Counted from the stretch's first letter, positions 32,637-41,636 are shown. The stretch: 64,000 nt of DNA from Candidatus Villigracilis propinquus (GCA_016714565.1 JADKDM010000011.1:1-64000), one strand, 5' to 3'. Numbers and translations are program-made. Notes: generated by a model not told the origin, from the sequence alone.

Positions 32637-34045
32637 AAACATTGATCAAGAATGGAACACTCATCACCGCTTCGGATACGTTCAAGTCAGATATTTTGAT
32701 CGAGGATGAAAAGATCACCCGCATCGGACTTAATCTGGAAGCTGACTCTGACCATCAAGTGGATGCCACCGGCAAGCTGATCCTCCCCGGCGGCGTAGAC
32801 CCGCATGTCCATTTAGACTTGCCCATGTTCGACACCGTCTCTTCCGATGACCATTACACCGGCCACAAAGCCGCAGCCTTCGGCGGCACAACCACCGCCA
32901 TGGACTTTGTTGTTCTTGAAAACGAAGGCTTCGATCATTCCGTAGACCTGTGGATGAAGAAAGCCGAGAAAGCCGCCATCGACTATTCCTTCCACATGAA
33001 CCTCACCCACTTCGATGACAAGATCGCCGCATCCATTCCCTCGCTCATGGACATGGGCATTCAAACCCTCAAAGTCTTCACCGCCTACAATGGAAAATTG
33101 CGTCTTGATGACGGTAGCATTTTCAAAGCCATGCAGATCGCAAAGGACAACGGCATGTTGGTGATGGCACATTGCGAAAACGGCGATGTCATCGACACCC
33201 TCGTCCAACAAGCGCTGGCAAATGGTCACACCGACCCGATCTGGCACGCGTGGACAAGACCAGGCTGGGGCGCAGTAGATGCCACTTTACGAGTAGCAGG
33301 CATGGCAGCAGATGCAGATGCGTCGGTTTACATCGTCCACATGAACATGGGTGGCGAAGTCGATATGCTCAAATACGCCCGCGAGCGCGGAGTCAAAGTG
33401 ATGGGCGAAACCTGCCCGCAATATTTGTTCTTCACCGAAGACGACCTGCAAAAAGAAGACGGCGCGAAATGGATCTGCTCGCCGCCGATGCGCACCGAAG
33501 TGGACAACATCCGCCTGTGGCAGGGATTGCACGACGGCACGCTTCAAACTGTCGGCACCGATCACTGTCCGTTCTTCTTTGACGGCACGAAGCCGATCAT
33601 GTACGAAGGAAAAGAGATTGCGATTGCTGGCAAAGAGTTGGGACAATATAACTTCACAAAAATTCCCAACGGCCTGCCCGGCATTCAAGACCGCATGCCC
33701 ATCCTGTGGACGTACGGCGTGCAAACTGGCAACATCACCGCAAATCAATTCGTGGCGTACACATCCACCAACCCAGCGAAAATATTTGGCCTGTATCCGC
33801 GCAAAGGCGCCCTCGTCCCCGGCGCAGATGCGGACATTGTGATTTGGGATCCTGAGAAAAAATTGAAATACGGCGTGGCACATTCCCATCAACGCACCGA
33901 TTACAATCTCTTCGAAGGCTGGGACATCATGGGCTATCCCGAAAAAGTTTTCCTGCGCGGCAAACTCATCGTGGATGGCGAACAATGGCTCGGCAAAAGC
34001 GGCGATGGGCAATTCTTGAAAAGAAGCGAAGGCGAAGTATTGTAA
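32633..34045 (+). CDS. Dihydropyrimidinase/hydantoinase family amidohydrolase
   Basis: A 470-residue binuclear-zinc amidohydrolase that opens the ring of dihydropyrimidines or hydantoins. Zinc ligands appear in PHVHLD near the N-terminus, a carboxylated-lysine-type context in FTAYNGKLRLD, further His in VMAHCENGD, and TDHCPF near the C-terminus. I took the ATG at 32633, which overlaps the upstream stop (ATGA); the open frame upstream is an extension without family homology. It may process the substrate taken up by the two permeases. Aryl-hydantoin specificity is unknown. Confidence 0.88.
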   Translation: MKTLIKNGTLITASDTFKSDILIEDEKITRIGLNLEADSDHQVDATGKLILPGGVDPHVHLDLPMFDTVSSDDHYTGHKAAAFGGTTTAMDFVVLENEGFDHSVDLWMKKAEKAAIDYSFHMNLTHFDDKIAASIPSLMDMGIQTLKVFTAYNGKLRLDDGSIFKAMQIAKDNGMLVMAHCENGDVIDTLVQQALANGHTDPIWHAWTRPGWGAVDATLRVAGMAADADASVYIVHMNMGGEVDMLKYARERGVKVMGETCPQYLFFTEDDLQKEDGAKWICSPPMRTEVDNIRLWQGLHDGTLQTVGTDHCPFFFDGTKPIMYEGKEIAIAGKELGQYNFTKIPNGLPGIQDRMPILWTYGVQTGNITANQFVAYTSTNPAKIFGLYPRKGALVPGADADIVIWDPEKKLKYGVAHSHQRTDYNLFEGWDIMGYPEKVFLRGKLIVDGEQWLGKSGDGQFLKRSEGEVL

Positions 34046-34052
34046 ACAGCCC

Positions 34053-34172
34053 GGTGGTCGAGTAGTTCCGAGCGCTTTTGGCGAGGAACGTATCGAGACC
34101 ACAATGCGAAACCAAAACTTCATCAGGTGGTCTCGATACGAGCGAGAAAAGCACTCGCTCTACTCGACCACC
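34053..34172. repeat. GGTGGTCGAGTAG / GTATCGAGACCAC dispersed repeat, copy 1
   Basis: Inverted arms GGTGGTCGAGTAG and CTACTCGACCACC bracket an internal pair (GTATCGAGACCAC / GTGGTCTCGATACG). Copies recur at 54694-54846 and 61571-61617. Confidence 0.8.
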
Positions 34173-34213
34173 AGAAAATATAATTAAATTAATCCTATTG
34201 TTTATAGGTAAAC

Positions 34214-34591
34214 ATGCCCACTAAAAAACCGATCATTCATTGTGATGCGCTCGTAGTCCACTGCATGGACTATCGCCTGCAAAAATTCATCCAACCGTGG
34301 ATTACCGTCCGCTTTGGCTATGACAACTTTGACATCATTTCGCTAGCTGGTAGCGTCCACGACTATGAGATGGTTTTGAAATACGTGGAACTTGCAGAAA
34401 AAATCCACACCATCGAAACGGTCTGTCTCATCAACCATGAAGATTGCCGCGCCTACGGACGCGAAGGGACATACAAACGCCACAAGCACGATCTGCAAGA
34501 TGCACAGTTCAAGATCAAAGCCTTATTTCCCAATCTAAAAGTGGAAACTTTCTATCTGCATTTGGATGGGACGTTCGAATTCATCTCATAA
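34214..34591 (+). CDS. Miniature beta-carbonic-anhydrase-like protein, copy 1
   Basis: A 125-residue protein carrying the beta-carbonic-anhydrase metal motif CxDxR (Cys17, Asp19, Arg21, as CMDYR) and HxxC (His75, Cys78, as HEDC). It is shorter than classical beta-CAs (about 165-220 residues), lacking the N-terminal arm and the C-terminal helices. It could hydrate CO2, or bind zinc or another metal for a related role. The next gene is a paralogue 12 bp away. Downstream SulP transporters raise the idea of a bicarbonate-handling set. Confidence 0.72.
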   Translation: MPTKKPIIHCDALVVHCMDYRLQKFIQPWITVRFGYDNFDIISLAGSVHDYEMVLKYVELAEKIHTIETVCLINHEDCRAYGREGTYKRHKHDLQDAQFKIKALFPNLKVETFYLHLDGTFEFIS

Positions 34592-34603
34592 AAAGGAAAC
34601 CTC

Positions 34604-34966
34604 ATGTCACACAAATGTGAAGCCATCGTCGTCCACTGCATGGATTTTCGTCTGCAATCCTTCATCAACCAATGGCTTGAAGCCAATCTTGGCAAAGCCA
34701 GCTACGACCGCGCCGTCATGGCAGGCGGCGTATTTGACGTGTACGACGTCATCCGCCAGGTGGATATCTCCGCCCGCCTGCACGGCATCTCCAAAGTCAT
34801 CCTCATCAACCACGAAGACTGCGGCATGTACGGCCCCGGCGGCACCGAAGCCCACCACGAAGAAGATTTGAAAGAAGCCGAAGAAAAGATCCGCCGCATC
34901 TTTCCCCACCTTGAAGTGGATACCTATTATTTGAATCTAGATGGAACCTTCGAGCAGAAGTCTTAA
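34604..34966 (+). CDS. Miniature beta-carbonic-anhydrase-like protein, copy 2
   Basis: A 120-residue paralogue of the preceding protein. The metal motif is CMDFR (Cys12, Asp14, Arg16) and HEDC (His70, Cys73). The two share segments such as VHCMD and INHEDC and end alike in LxLDGTFE. The tandem arrangement indicates a local duplication, with divergence between the copies allowing different activity or heterodimers. AAGGAAA precedes the start. Same uncertainty as copy 1. Confidence 0.72.
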   Translation: MSHKCEAIVVHCMDFRLQSFINQWLEANLGKASYDRAVMAGGVFDVYDVIRQVDISARLHGISKVILINHEDCGMYGPGGTEAHHEEDLKEAEEKIRRIFPHLEVDTYYLNLDGTFEQKS

Positions 34967-35000
34967 AATAGGCCAAAAATTTTCTTGTTATAACGACACA

Positions 35001-35150
35001 ATCCCGTAGGGATGTTATGATTGTAGAAACATGATCAACCCCAAATCAAATCCCGTAGGGATGACATAAATTCCAAAACCCATGACACCCCTACGGGGTT
35101 GCAATACAACATTGTTTTAGTTCTATAATCATTTCATCCCTACGGGATTG
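35001..35150. repeat. CCCGTAGGGAT palindrome cluster beside the transposase
   Basis: ATCCCGTAGGGATG at 35001-35014 and 35050-35063, ACCCCTACGGGGT-type at 35086-35102 and ATCCCTACGGGAT at 35135-35150. Four palindromes lie within 150 bp upstream of the IS200-like gene, the arrangement known for REP-associated transposases. Confidence 0.8.
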
Positions 35151-35190
35151 AAACATAAACCGATTTACCCCGAATAAATTAGGAGGAAAT

Positions 35191-35652
35191 ATGGCAAACA
35201 CTTATTCTCAAATCTACATTCAGATCGTTTTCGCCGTGCAGGGAAGGCAAAACCTGCTTGCCAAAGAATGGCGGCAGGAGGTTTTCAAATATATGGCGGG
35301 AATTATCAAAAACAAGGGACAAAAGCCCATCATCGTCAACGGGGTGGATGACCATGTCCACGCGTTTGTGGGACTCAAACCTGCAATGGCATTATCCGAT
35401 CTTGTAAGAGATATAAAGAACAACTCTTCAAATTTCATCAACGACAATCATTGGGCCAAGGGCAAATTCAATTGGCAGGAGGGATACGGAGCATTCTCCT
35501 ACAGCCATTCACAAGTTGAAGATGTGTACAGCTACATTTTGAATCAAGAGCAGCATCACACCAAACAAACATTTCAGGACGAATATATAGGCTTCCTCAA
35601 AAAGTTCGAGATCGAACACGATGTAAAATATTTATTCGAATGGATACAATGA
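35191..35652 (+). CDS. IS200/REP-associated (Y1) transposase
   Basis: A 153-residue HUH single-strand transposase. The HUH motif is HVH in NGVDDHVHAFVG, and a late tyrosine helix includes YSYILNQEQHH. The length is typical of REP-associated (RAYT) or IS200-type Y1 proteins. The palindromes upstream (35001-35150) are the likely substrate. AGGAGG lies 5 nt before the ATG. The gene appears intact and overlaps the next gene by 4-13 bp. Confidence 0.88.
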   Translation: MANTYSQIYIQIVFAVQGRQNLLAKEWRQEVFKYMAGIIKNKGQKPIIVNGVDDHVHAFVGLKPAMALSDLVRDIKNNSSNFINDNHWAKGKFNWQEGYGAFSYSHSQVEDVYSYILNQEQHHTKQTFQDEYIGFLKKFEIEHDVKYLFEWIQ

Positions 35653-36071
35653 AAAACACATTTATCAAATGGTTCATGAAGGTCAACGCCTTCTTCATCC
35701 GCATCTCACGCGGACGGGTTGGCACGCAGCTCGGCACACAAAACATCCTGATCTTGAATACGGTCGGACGAAAATCAAGGCAGACACGCAGCATCCCAAT
35801 CGCATACTTCTTCCACGAAGACAAATATCTTATTGTCGAATCCAACTGGGGCAAGGATAACCACGCCGATTGGTATTTCAACCTGCAAAGCCAACCGCAA
35901 GCGACCCTCGAAGTAAAAGGCAAAACGATCAGCACCGGCGCGAGGTTCGCCGAAGGAGAGGAATACACCCGTCTGTGGGAATACCTTACAAAAAAGCATC
36001 CACCCTATTTGGAATATCAGAAAATGACGAAGAGAAAAATTCCGATTGCAATCTTTGAAGAAATCGGTTAA
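35640..36071 (+). CDS. Deazaflavin (F420)-dependent nitroreductase family protein
   Basis: A 143-residue split-barrel protein of the DDN/F420-binding type, which uses reduced F420 to reduce nitro or quinone compounds. The family motifs GTQNILILNTVGRKSRQTRSIPI and NWGKDNHADWYFNLQ are visible. F420 use is plausible in Chloroflexota, though I see no cofactor genes here. The start may be 35640 or the in-frame ATG at 35649, which would give a 4-bp overlap with the transposase stop. Followed by a terminator. Confidence 0.8.
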   Translation: MDTMKNTFIKWFMKVNAFFIRISRGRVGTQLGTQNILILNTVGRKSRQTRSIPIAYFFHEDKYLIVESNWGKDNHADWYFNLQSQPQATLEVKGKTISTGARFAEGEEYTRLWEYLTKKHPPYLEYQKMTKRKIPIAIFEEIG

Positions 36072-36073
36072 TA

Positions 36074-36108
36074 AAGGGCTCATAGGTCAGTAAGACCTAT
36101 GAGCCCTT
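36074..36108 (+). terminator. Terminator after the DDN gene
   Basis: Arms AAGGGCTCATAGGTC / GACCTATGAGCCCTT, loop AGTAA, followed by ATTCTT. Confidence 0.65.
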
Positions 36109-36213
36109 ATTCTTACTTAAGTACCCGTGTGATAAAATCCCACCACTAAAACAAAGGACGCCTTGGGGGAGCATGAGCCTTTGTGAACATCTATTTATTT
36201 CGGAGAAAAATTT

Positions 36214-37905
36214 ATGCCTCGGAGAAGTCTCGCTCGTCTATATAAAGACGAGTTTTCAGAGTATTCGTTTGCCAGTTTTCAAAAAGACCTGATCGCAGGT
36301 CTATCCGTTGCGGCGGTGGCGTTGCCATTGGCACTGGCTTTTGGCGCAGGTTCAGGTGCGGGCGCAGCAGCGGGACTGATCACATCCATCATCGGCGGAT
36401 TGGTCATCGGCGCATTGGGCGGCGCGCCATATCAGATCAGCGGAGCGAAAGCCGTCACCAGCGTGGTGCTGATCGTACTCGTCAATCGCTATGGACTTGA
36501 AGGCATGTGGTTCGCCACCCTCTTCTCTGGGTTGCTCATGCTCACCATCGGCCTCTTCAAACTTGGCCGCTTCATCGCCTTCATCCCCGCGCCCGTCATT
36601 CGCGGCTTCACCCTCGGCATCGCCCTCATCATTATCATCCGCCAAATGGACAACCTGCTCGGCATTCACACTCCCACCACCGAAACCGCTGCGCAAAAAC
36701 TTGTTGGATATTTCACCGAAAGTTTTGTCATCAATCCGCAAGCCATCATTTTGGGACTCGTCGTCATTGCGACCATGCTGCTCTGGCCAAAAAAATGGAA
36801 TGGATATTTTCCATCCACACTTGCTGGACTCATCCTAGCCACGCTTCTTAATATAACTGTGGGCTGGTCGGTCACGACCATCAATTCCATCCCCCGGACA
36901 TTGATCCTCGAACAACACCTCGACCTCACAAAAATCCCGTGGACGAATCTCTCCGACTTCATCGCCCCTGCATTAACCCTTACCGCACTTGGCTCCATCG
37001 AGGCATTCCTTTGCGGCGCAGTTGGCTCCAATATGACGGGTATACGCCTGCAGGTGAATCAACAGCTCATCGGGCAGGGACTCGGCAACATCGCACTGCC
37101 CTTCTTTGGCGCCATTCCCACCACCTCCGCGATGATCCGCACCAGAGTAGCCATTCAGTCAGGCGCGCAGACGCGTTTGGTCAGCATCATCCATTCCATC
37201 ATTTTATTGATAGCTATGTTTCTCTTTGCGCCGTTCATCGAACAGATTCCTCTGGCAGCGTTGGCGGGTCTGCTGATGATCATAGCCATTCGCACCAATG
37301 AATGGGACGCGATCAAGCGTATCTTCGCCAAGCGCTTCAAAACCGATATGATCGCCTTCAGCATTGCCATGCTTGCAACCGTTGTCCTCAACCTCACGGA
37401 CGCGATTCTGCTTGGCACATTTTTAGCAGGAGCAGTCTTCCTCAACAAGATCGCCAGCATCGACATCAATCTTCAGGATGTGGATATTGACCGTCTCAAA
37501 CAACGCGGCATTGAAACGGCGGGCAACTGCAAACACATCCGCGTGGCGTTTCTCACGGGGCCATTGTTCTTCGCGGCGACCGGTCAATTTGACGAAGCCT
37601 TCGCCAACTTGAAAGACACTCACGCCCTTATCCTTTCCATGCGCGGCGTGCCGTTGATCGACACCGAAGGTCTGGAAGAAATTCAACGCCTGCATGAAAG
37701 ACTTCGCAGACAGGGTGGTACGCTCATGTTTGCAGGTGTCCACGAGAACGCGCGCGCCATGATGGAGCGTGACGGACTCGTACAAATTATCGGCGAGGAA
37801 AATTTCTTTTGGTCCAGCGATCAGGCCATCGTCGAGGCAGAGAGGCGCGGATGTTCCTTCTGCGAATCGGAAATGGATGAGTCGCCTGAAAATTTGTCCG
37901 CATAA
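36214..37905 (+). CDS. SulP (SLC26) anion transporter, copy 1
   Basis: A 563-residue SulP transporter with about 12-14 membrane helices and a C-terminal STAS domain (about 430-540). The start MPRRSLARLYKDEFSEYSFASFQKDLIAGLSVAAVALPLALAFG and ALGSIEAFLCGAV are family hallmarks. Substrates can be sulfate, bicarbonate, nitrate or dicarboxylates; residues alone do not decide. The paralogue follows 55 bp downstream. Nearby carbonic-anhydrase-like genes favour bicarbonate, but that is inference. CGGAG lies 8 nt upstream of the start. Confidence 0.9.
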   Translation: MPRRSLARLYKDEFSEYSFASFQKDLIAGLSVAAVALPLALAFGAGSGAGAAAGLITSIIGGLVIGALGGAPYQISGAKAVTSVVLIVLVNRYGLEGMWFATLFSGLLMLTIGLFKLGRFIAFIPAPVIRGFTLGIALIIIIRQMDNLLGIHTPTTETAAQKLVGYFTESFVINPQAIILGLVVIATMLLWPKKWNGYFPSTLAGLILATLLNITVGWSVTTINSIPRTLILEQHLDLTKIPWTNLSDFIAPALTLTALGSIEAFLCGAVGSNMTGIRLQVNQQLIGQGLGNIALPFFGAIPTTSAMIRTRVAIQSGAQTRLVSIIHSIILLIAMFLFAPFIEQIPLAALAGLLMIIAIRTNEWDAIKRIFAKRFKTDMIAFSIAMLATVVLNLTDAILLGTFLAGAVFLNKIASIDINLQDVDIDRLKQRGIETAGNCKHIRVAFLTGPLFFAATGQFDEAFANLKDTHALILSMRGVPLIDTEGLEEIQRLHERLRRQGGTLMFAGVHENARAMMERDGLVQIIGEENFFWSSDQAIVEAERRGCSFCESEMDESPENLSA

Positions 37906-37960
37906 AATTCAGTCAACAACATCCAGCAATTGGAGATAAGATTGCAGCGGAGAAAAGCCC

Positions 37961-39646
37961 ATGCCACGAAGAAGCCTTGTACGTTTGTATCGAGATGAAT
38001 TCAAAGGGTATTCACTTGCAAAATTTCAGCAGGATCTGCTCGCGGGGTTGACCGTTGCAGCCGTTGCGCTTCCGCTTGCGTTGGCGTTTGGCGTTGCATC
38101 GGGCGCGAGCGCGGCGGCGGGGTTGGTCACTGCAATTCTCGCGGGCATCATCATGGGGCTGCTTGGCGGCGCGCCGTATCAGATCAGCGGGCCAACCGGC
38201 GCAATGTCTGCGGTGCTGATCGTGCTCGTCACGCGCTACGGCCTCGAAGGCATTTGGGTCGCGGGTCTGCTCTCCGGCTTCATTCTGCTGCTCGTCGGCA
38301 TCATGCGCCTTGGCCGCTTCATCGCATTCATTCCCGCGCCCGTCATCAGCGGCTTTACATCGGGCATTGCACTTATTATTTTCATCGGACAGATCGATAA
38401 TTTATTGGGGATCAAAACTGCGGCCACTGAAACCGCCGCGCAAAAATTCCTTGGATATTTTTCCACGCCCATCACACCAGATTGGCAATCGCTCACGCTC
38501 GGCCTCGTTGTAATTGGAACGATGATCTTTTGGCCTGCAAAATGGAATGCTCGATTCCCATCCTCGTTAATGGGAATTATTCTTGCGACGCTTCTTAACG
38601 CCGCCTTGAGCTGGTCGGCCCCAATGATCGGAGCCATCCCCCGGACATTGCTCCTCGCTGATCGCCTCAACCTTGCCAATGTCCCATTCGCCAACCTCTC
38701 CGATTTCATTGCGCCCACACTTACCATCACCGCACTCGGTGCTGTGGAATCATTGCTCTGCGGCGCAGTTGGCTCGAACATGACGGGCGTGCGCCTGCAA
38801 GCGAATCAGGAACTCGTTGCACAAGGTGTTGGCAACATGATCATCCCCTTCTTCGGCGGCGTTCCTGCCACTGCGGCAATTGCGCGTTCCAGCGTGGGCA
38901 TCAAATCAGGCGGACAGACTCGCATGGTCAGCATCATCCACGCGGTTGGATTATTGCTCTCCATGTTTTTGCTCACACCACTCATGGAGCGAATCCCACT
39001 CGCGGCATTGGCTGGCGTGTTGATGGTCACCGCCGTCCGCATGAATGAATGGGACGCGATCAAATTCATCTTCGGCAAGCGCTTCAAGACAGACATGATC
39101 GCCTTCATCATCACCATGTTTGCCACCATCGTATTGGACTTAACGCAAGCCATCCTGATCGGTTCCTTCCTTGCGGGGGCAGTCTTCCTCAACAAGATCG
39201 CCAGCATCGACATCACTGTTCAAGATGTGGACATCAAACGATTAAGGGAAAGGGGAATTGAAACGGCAGGGAAGTGCAAACATGTCCGCGTGGCGTTTCT
39301 CACTGGCCCCCTCTTCTTTGCGGCCACGGGTCAATTCAACGAAGCCTTTTCTGACTTGAAAGAGACCCACGCCCTCATCCTCTCCATGCGCGGAGTCTCA
39401 CTGGTGGATACGGCAGGCATCGAAGCCATCCACCGCCTGCATGAAAGACTCCACAAGCAGGGCGGCACGCTCATGTTCGCAGGAGTCCACGACAATGCAC
39501 GCAATATGATGGAACGCGGCGGCCTTGTAGAGACCATCGGTGAGAAAAACTTCTTCTGGTCCAGCGATCAAGCGATTGTGGAAGCCGAGAGGCGGGGTTG
39601 TAAGTTCTGTTGGGATTCGGAGAAAAGGGAAAGGTTTAAGAGGTAG
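37961..39646 (+). CDS. SulP (SLC26) anion transporter, copy 2
   Basis: A 561-residue paralogue of the preceding transporter, with the same layout: membrane domain followed by a STAS domain (GVHDNARNMMERGGLV region). It differs at the substrate-binding helix region (GPTGAMSAV instead of GAKAVTSVV), so substrate preference may differ. A tandem duplication is clear from near-identical N-termini and STAS segments. The ribosome binding site is weak (GGAG with a longer spacer). Confidence 0.9.
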   Translation: MPRRSLVRLYRDEFKGYSLAKFQQDLLAGLTVAAVALPLALAFGVASGASAAAGLVTAILAGIIMGLLGGAPYQISGPTGAMSAVLIVLVTRYGLEGIWVAGLLSGFILLLVGIMRLGRFIAFIPAPVISGFTSGIALIIFIGQIDNLLGIKTAATETAAQKFLGYFSTPITPDWQSLTLGLVVIGTMIFWPAKWNARFPSSLMGIILATLLNAALSWSAPMIGAIPRTLLLADRLNLANVPFANLSDFIAPTLTITALGAVESLLCGAVGSNMTGVRLQANQELVAQGVGNMIIPFFGGVPATAAIARSSVGIKSGGQTRMVSIIHAVGLLLSMFLLTPLMERIPLAALAGVLMVTAVRMNEWDAIKFIFGKRFKTDMIAFIITMFATIVLDLTQAILIGSFLAGAVFLNKIASIDITVQDVDIKRLRERGIETAGKCKHVRVAFLTGPLFFAATGQFNEAFSDLKETHALILSMRGVSLVDTAGIEAIHRLHERLHKQGGTLMFAGVHDNARNMMERGGLVETIGEKNFFWSSDQAIVEAERRGCKFCWDSEKRERFKR

Positions 39647-39789
39647 GCAGAGGTTGGGAATTCAGAGGTTACTTTCTCATGGATGCGATGAGCCTGCAAA
39701 GGAGGAAGTCGACTTCGCTTCGCAAAGATTCGGCTTCTTTGTGTTTTTCGGGGGTCGATATATTTTAGGTCTTTCTCTAACAAAACAAG

Positions 39790-40464
39790 TTACTTCTGCA
39801 ACAATTCCTTCACTCTTGGAAAATCCCTGTAGTATCCGCGATAGCTTTCAGGCAGCATGGCAGCAATTCGACACATCACTTCATCTATGGAAGATTGCAG
39901 CAGTACATCACGCTCCGCACCTTTGACGGGTTTTATATCAGGAGGGAAATACAACTCATCTCCTGCTGTAATGGTAATCTTCAATTTCTGAAATTTCTTC
40001 AATCGTGTAATTACATCTGCGTCTTCGGTTCCCGTCAACGCCACAGGGATGATGCCGACATTTGCCGTGCTGGCAATGTAAACTGCCCCAGGCTCCGCTT
40101 TCAATAAGCTCGCTGTCTTCGAGCGCGTACCTTCCGGGGCAATGATCATCACAGCGCCTTTCTTGAGTCGCCCAATAAACTCCTTGATCGCACTCAAGTC
40201 CGCTTCTCCACGCGTCAGCCAGGTGACGTTGAAGATTTTTCCCGCAAGCCTTCCATACCAATATTTCTTATATTTATCCGTCAGCGGGTGAATGAGATCA
40301 TCGTTGTCTATAACGAAATAAACCACCAATGAATCCAGCCTGCCAAGGTGATTCGAGGCAAGCATGTATCCGCCTTTTGGTAATTTACTAATATCGCCAT
40401 GCACTTCAACATCCGCGATCACTGGAAAGAGCTTCCTTGCAATAAACCGGATGGCAGCGCTCAT
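39790..40464 (-). CDS. 1-acyl-sn-glycerol-3-phosphate acyltransferase, copy 2
   Basis: A PlsC-family acyltransferase making phosphatidic acid. The catalytic NHLGRLD (NHx4D) and EGTRSK motifs are seen. I used the ATG at 40464 because the upstream gene stop overlaps it (ATGA), and the frame beyond adds an unrelated 29 residues. The protein is 224 residues. Paired with the similar gene just upstream, it may use a different acyl donor or a lysophospholipid substrate. Confidence 0.85.
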   Translation of the reverse strand: MSAAIRFIARKLFPVIADVEVHGDISKLPKGGYMLASNHLGRLDSLVVYFVIDNDDLIHPLTDKYKKYWYGRLAGKIFNVTWLTRGEADLSAIKEFIGRLKKGAVMIIAPEGTRSKTASLLKAEPGAVYIASTANVGIIPVALTGTEDADVITRLKKFQKLKITITAGDELYFPPDIKPVKGAERDVLLQSSIDEVMCRIAAMLPESYRGYYRDFPRVKELLQK

Positions 40465-41129
40465 TGTTTTTCCGCCAATAATTCCTTCAATCGCGGGTGC
40501 GCGGCATAATACCCGCGATTCTTTTCGGGCAATAGGACAGCAATGCGGCACATGATCTCATCCGTATATTCCTGAAGCTTTTCTTCACGATGTTCTTTTG
40601 GGAAAGGCGGCAGCGTGAACGATTTTCCTGCAGTCAGTTGAATGGACGTGCGTTTCAACTTTTTGAGGTTTTTAATCACGATGCGGTCTTCTGTACCGCT
40701 GATGGCAACAGGCACAATCGTCCAGCCCATTTTCGCGGCTAGATACGCCACGCCGGGTTTCCCCTGCGCCATTTTTTCGTCACGGGCGCGCGTGCCTTCG
40801 GGTGCAATAACGAGGGTCTGTCCCTCTTCCATGCGTTTGATCATTTCACGCATCGCTTTGAGGTCAGGGTTGAAACGGTCAACGAAGATGGCATTAAGAT
40901 GCTTGCCCAGCCAGCGAAGAATGGCGCTTTCCTCCCATTTCTCGGCAACGGGAATGAAAAGATTCCAGTTATTAAGAGCATAATACGCCATGGGCGCATC
41001 CAAAAAGCCGAGGTGATTCACAGCGATGACAAAGCCGCCCTTTTCAGGCAGGTTCTCATATCCGCTCGCCTTGACCCTTGCAATAAGATTGATAATGAAG
41101 CGAATTAACCAGACGATGAAATTTTTCAT
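40461..41129 (-). CDS. 1-acyl-sn-glycerol-3-phosphate acyltransferase, copy 1
   Basis: A 222-residue PlsC homologue with NHLGFLD and EGTRARD motifs. It is the first of two tandem acyltransferases, coupled by ATGA overlap. A TTGGGA-17-TAAAAT promoter lies only 6 nt upstream of the ATG, so this mRNA is probably leaderless. A membrane helix at the N-terminus (FIVWLIRFIINLIARV) fits the membrane location of the family. Confidence 0.87.
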   Translation of the reverse strand: MKNFIVWLIRFIINLIARVKASGYENLPEKGGFVIAVNHLGFLDAPMAYYALNNWNLFIPVAEKWEESAILRWLGKHLNAIFVDRFNPDLKAMREMIKRMEEGQTLVIAPEGTRARDEKMAQGKPGVAYLAAKMGWTIVPVAISGTEDRIVIKNLKKLKRTSIQLTAGKSFTLPPFPKEHREEKLQEYTDEIMCRIAVLLPEKNRGYYAAHPRLKELLAEKQ

Positions 41130-41135
41130 ACGTTA

Positions 41136-41164
41136 ATTTTACACGGTTTTGTGGGTCATCCCAA
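41136..41164 (-). promoter_or_regulatory. Leaderless promoter of the plsC pair
   Basis: Minus-strand -35 TTGGGA (ending near 41159), 17-bp spacer and -10 TAAAAT (41141-41136). Only 6 nt separate the -10 from the ATG, with no ribosome binding site, implying a leaderless mRNA. Confidence 0.5.
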
Positions 41165-41192
41165 CCTTTTTGGGTTAACTGCGAGTTAATAG

Positions 41193-41225
41193 AAAAATTC
41201 CCTGCACACACTGCAGGGAATTTTT
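41193..41225 (-). terminator. Terminator of the PilZ gene
   Basis: Stem AAAAATTCCCTGCA / TGCAGGGAATTTTT with loop CACAC. It works in both directions and lies 21 bp beyond the PilZ gene stop. Confidence 0.8.
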
Positions 41226-41246
41226 CATTTATATCATTTGTCAGGA

Positions 41247-41636
41247 TCATCCCCAAATGTAATCCGAGTTGCTTTTGTGGTGTGACTGTCTCTGAACACC
41301 ATACTCGTTGAACATTTTCACAAAAACATCGTAATCGGCAGGGGTCATATCCACGAGTTGAAAGCCGATATTGAAAATGGTGGGATCATACTGATCACGC
41401 TGACACCATCTGACGCGCGCAGTAAATGACAAATAACTTTTATTTGAAATTTCGCGGGTCTGGTCGATCCGCAGCCGGAAATTTGCGCCAATCGGAATGG
41501 GGGTGGTGCTTTCGATCTTAAATCCGCCTGTGCTGATGTCGGAAAGCTGGCCGACAAGTTCGCCAGTCGCTTCATCAAGGACACGCATGTAATAGGTGAA
41601 ATTTTTTCGGTCTAATTTTCTTTTTTCGGCTTTCAC
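41247..41636 (-). CDS. PilZ-domain protein
   Basis: A 129-residue single-domain protein whose DISTGGFKIE (D/NxSxxG) and basic DRKNF-type N-terminal segment fit the c-di-GMP-binding PilZ fold. I chose the GTG at 41636, since AGGAGG lies 5 nt upstream; the frame is open to 41699. The family's RxxxR motif appears only partly (RKLDRKNF), so c-di-GMP binding is not assured. The gene is alone, and no diguanylate cyclase is adjacent. Confidence 0.75.
   Translation of the reverse strand: MKAEKRKLDRKNFTYYMRVLDEATGELVGQLSDISTGGFKIESTTPIPIGANFRLRIDQTREISNKSYLSFTARVRWCQRDQYDPTIFNIGFQLVDMTPADYDVFVKMFNEYGVQRQSHHKSNSDYIWG

Noticed and set aside
34980..35165. CRISPR array near 35 kb
   Set aside because: The repeats are short palindromes with irregular spacing and orientation and there are no cas genes nearby; it fits REP-like elements.
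35640..36071. Cargo gene moved by the transposase
   Set aside because: The DDN gene overlaps the transposase end, but no target-site duplication or outer end is visible, so linkage by mobility is unsupported.
36140..36213. Riboswitch before the SulP genes
   Set aside because: A CAAAGG...CCTTTG pairing is present, but no known aptamer core is recognised.
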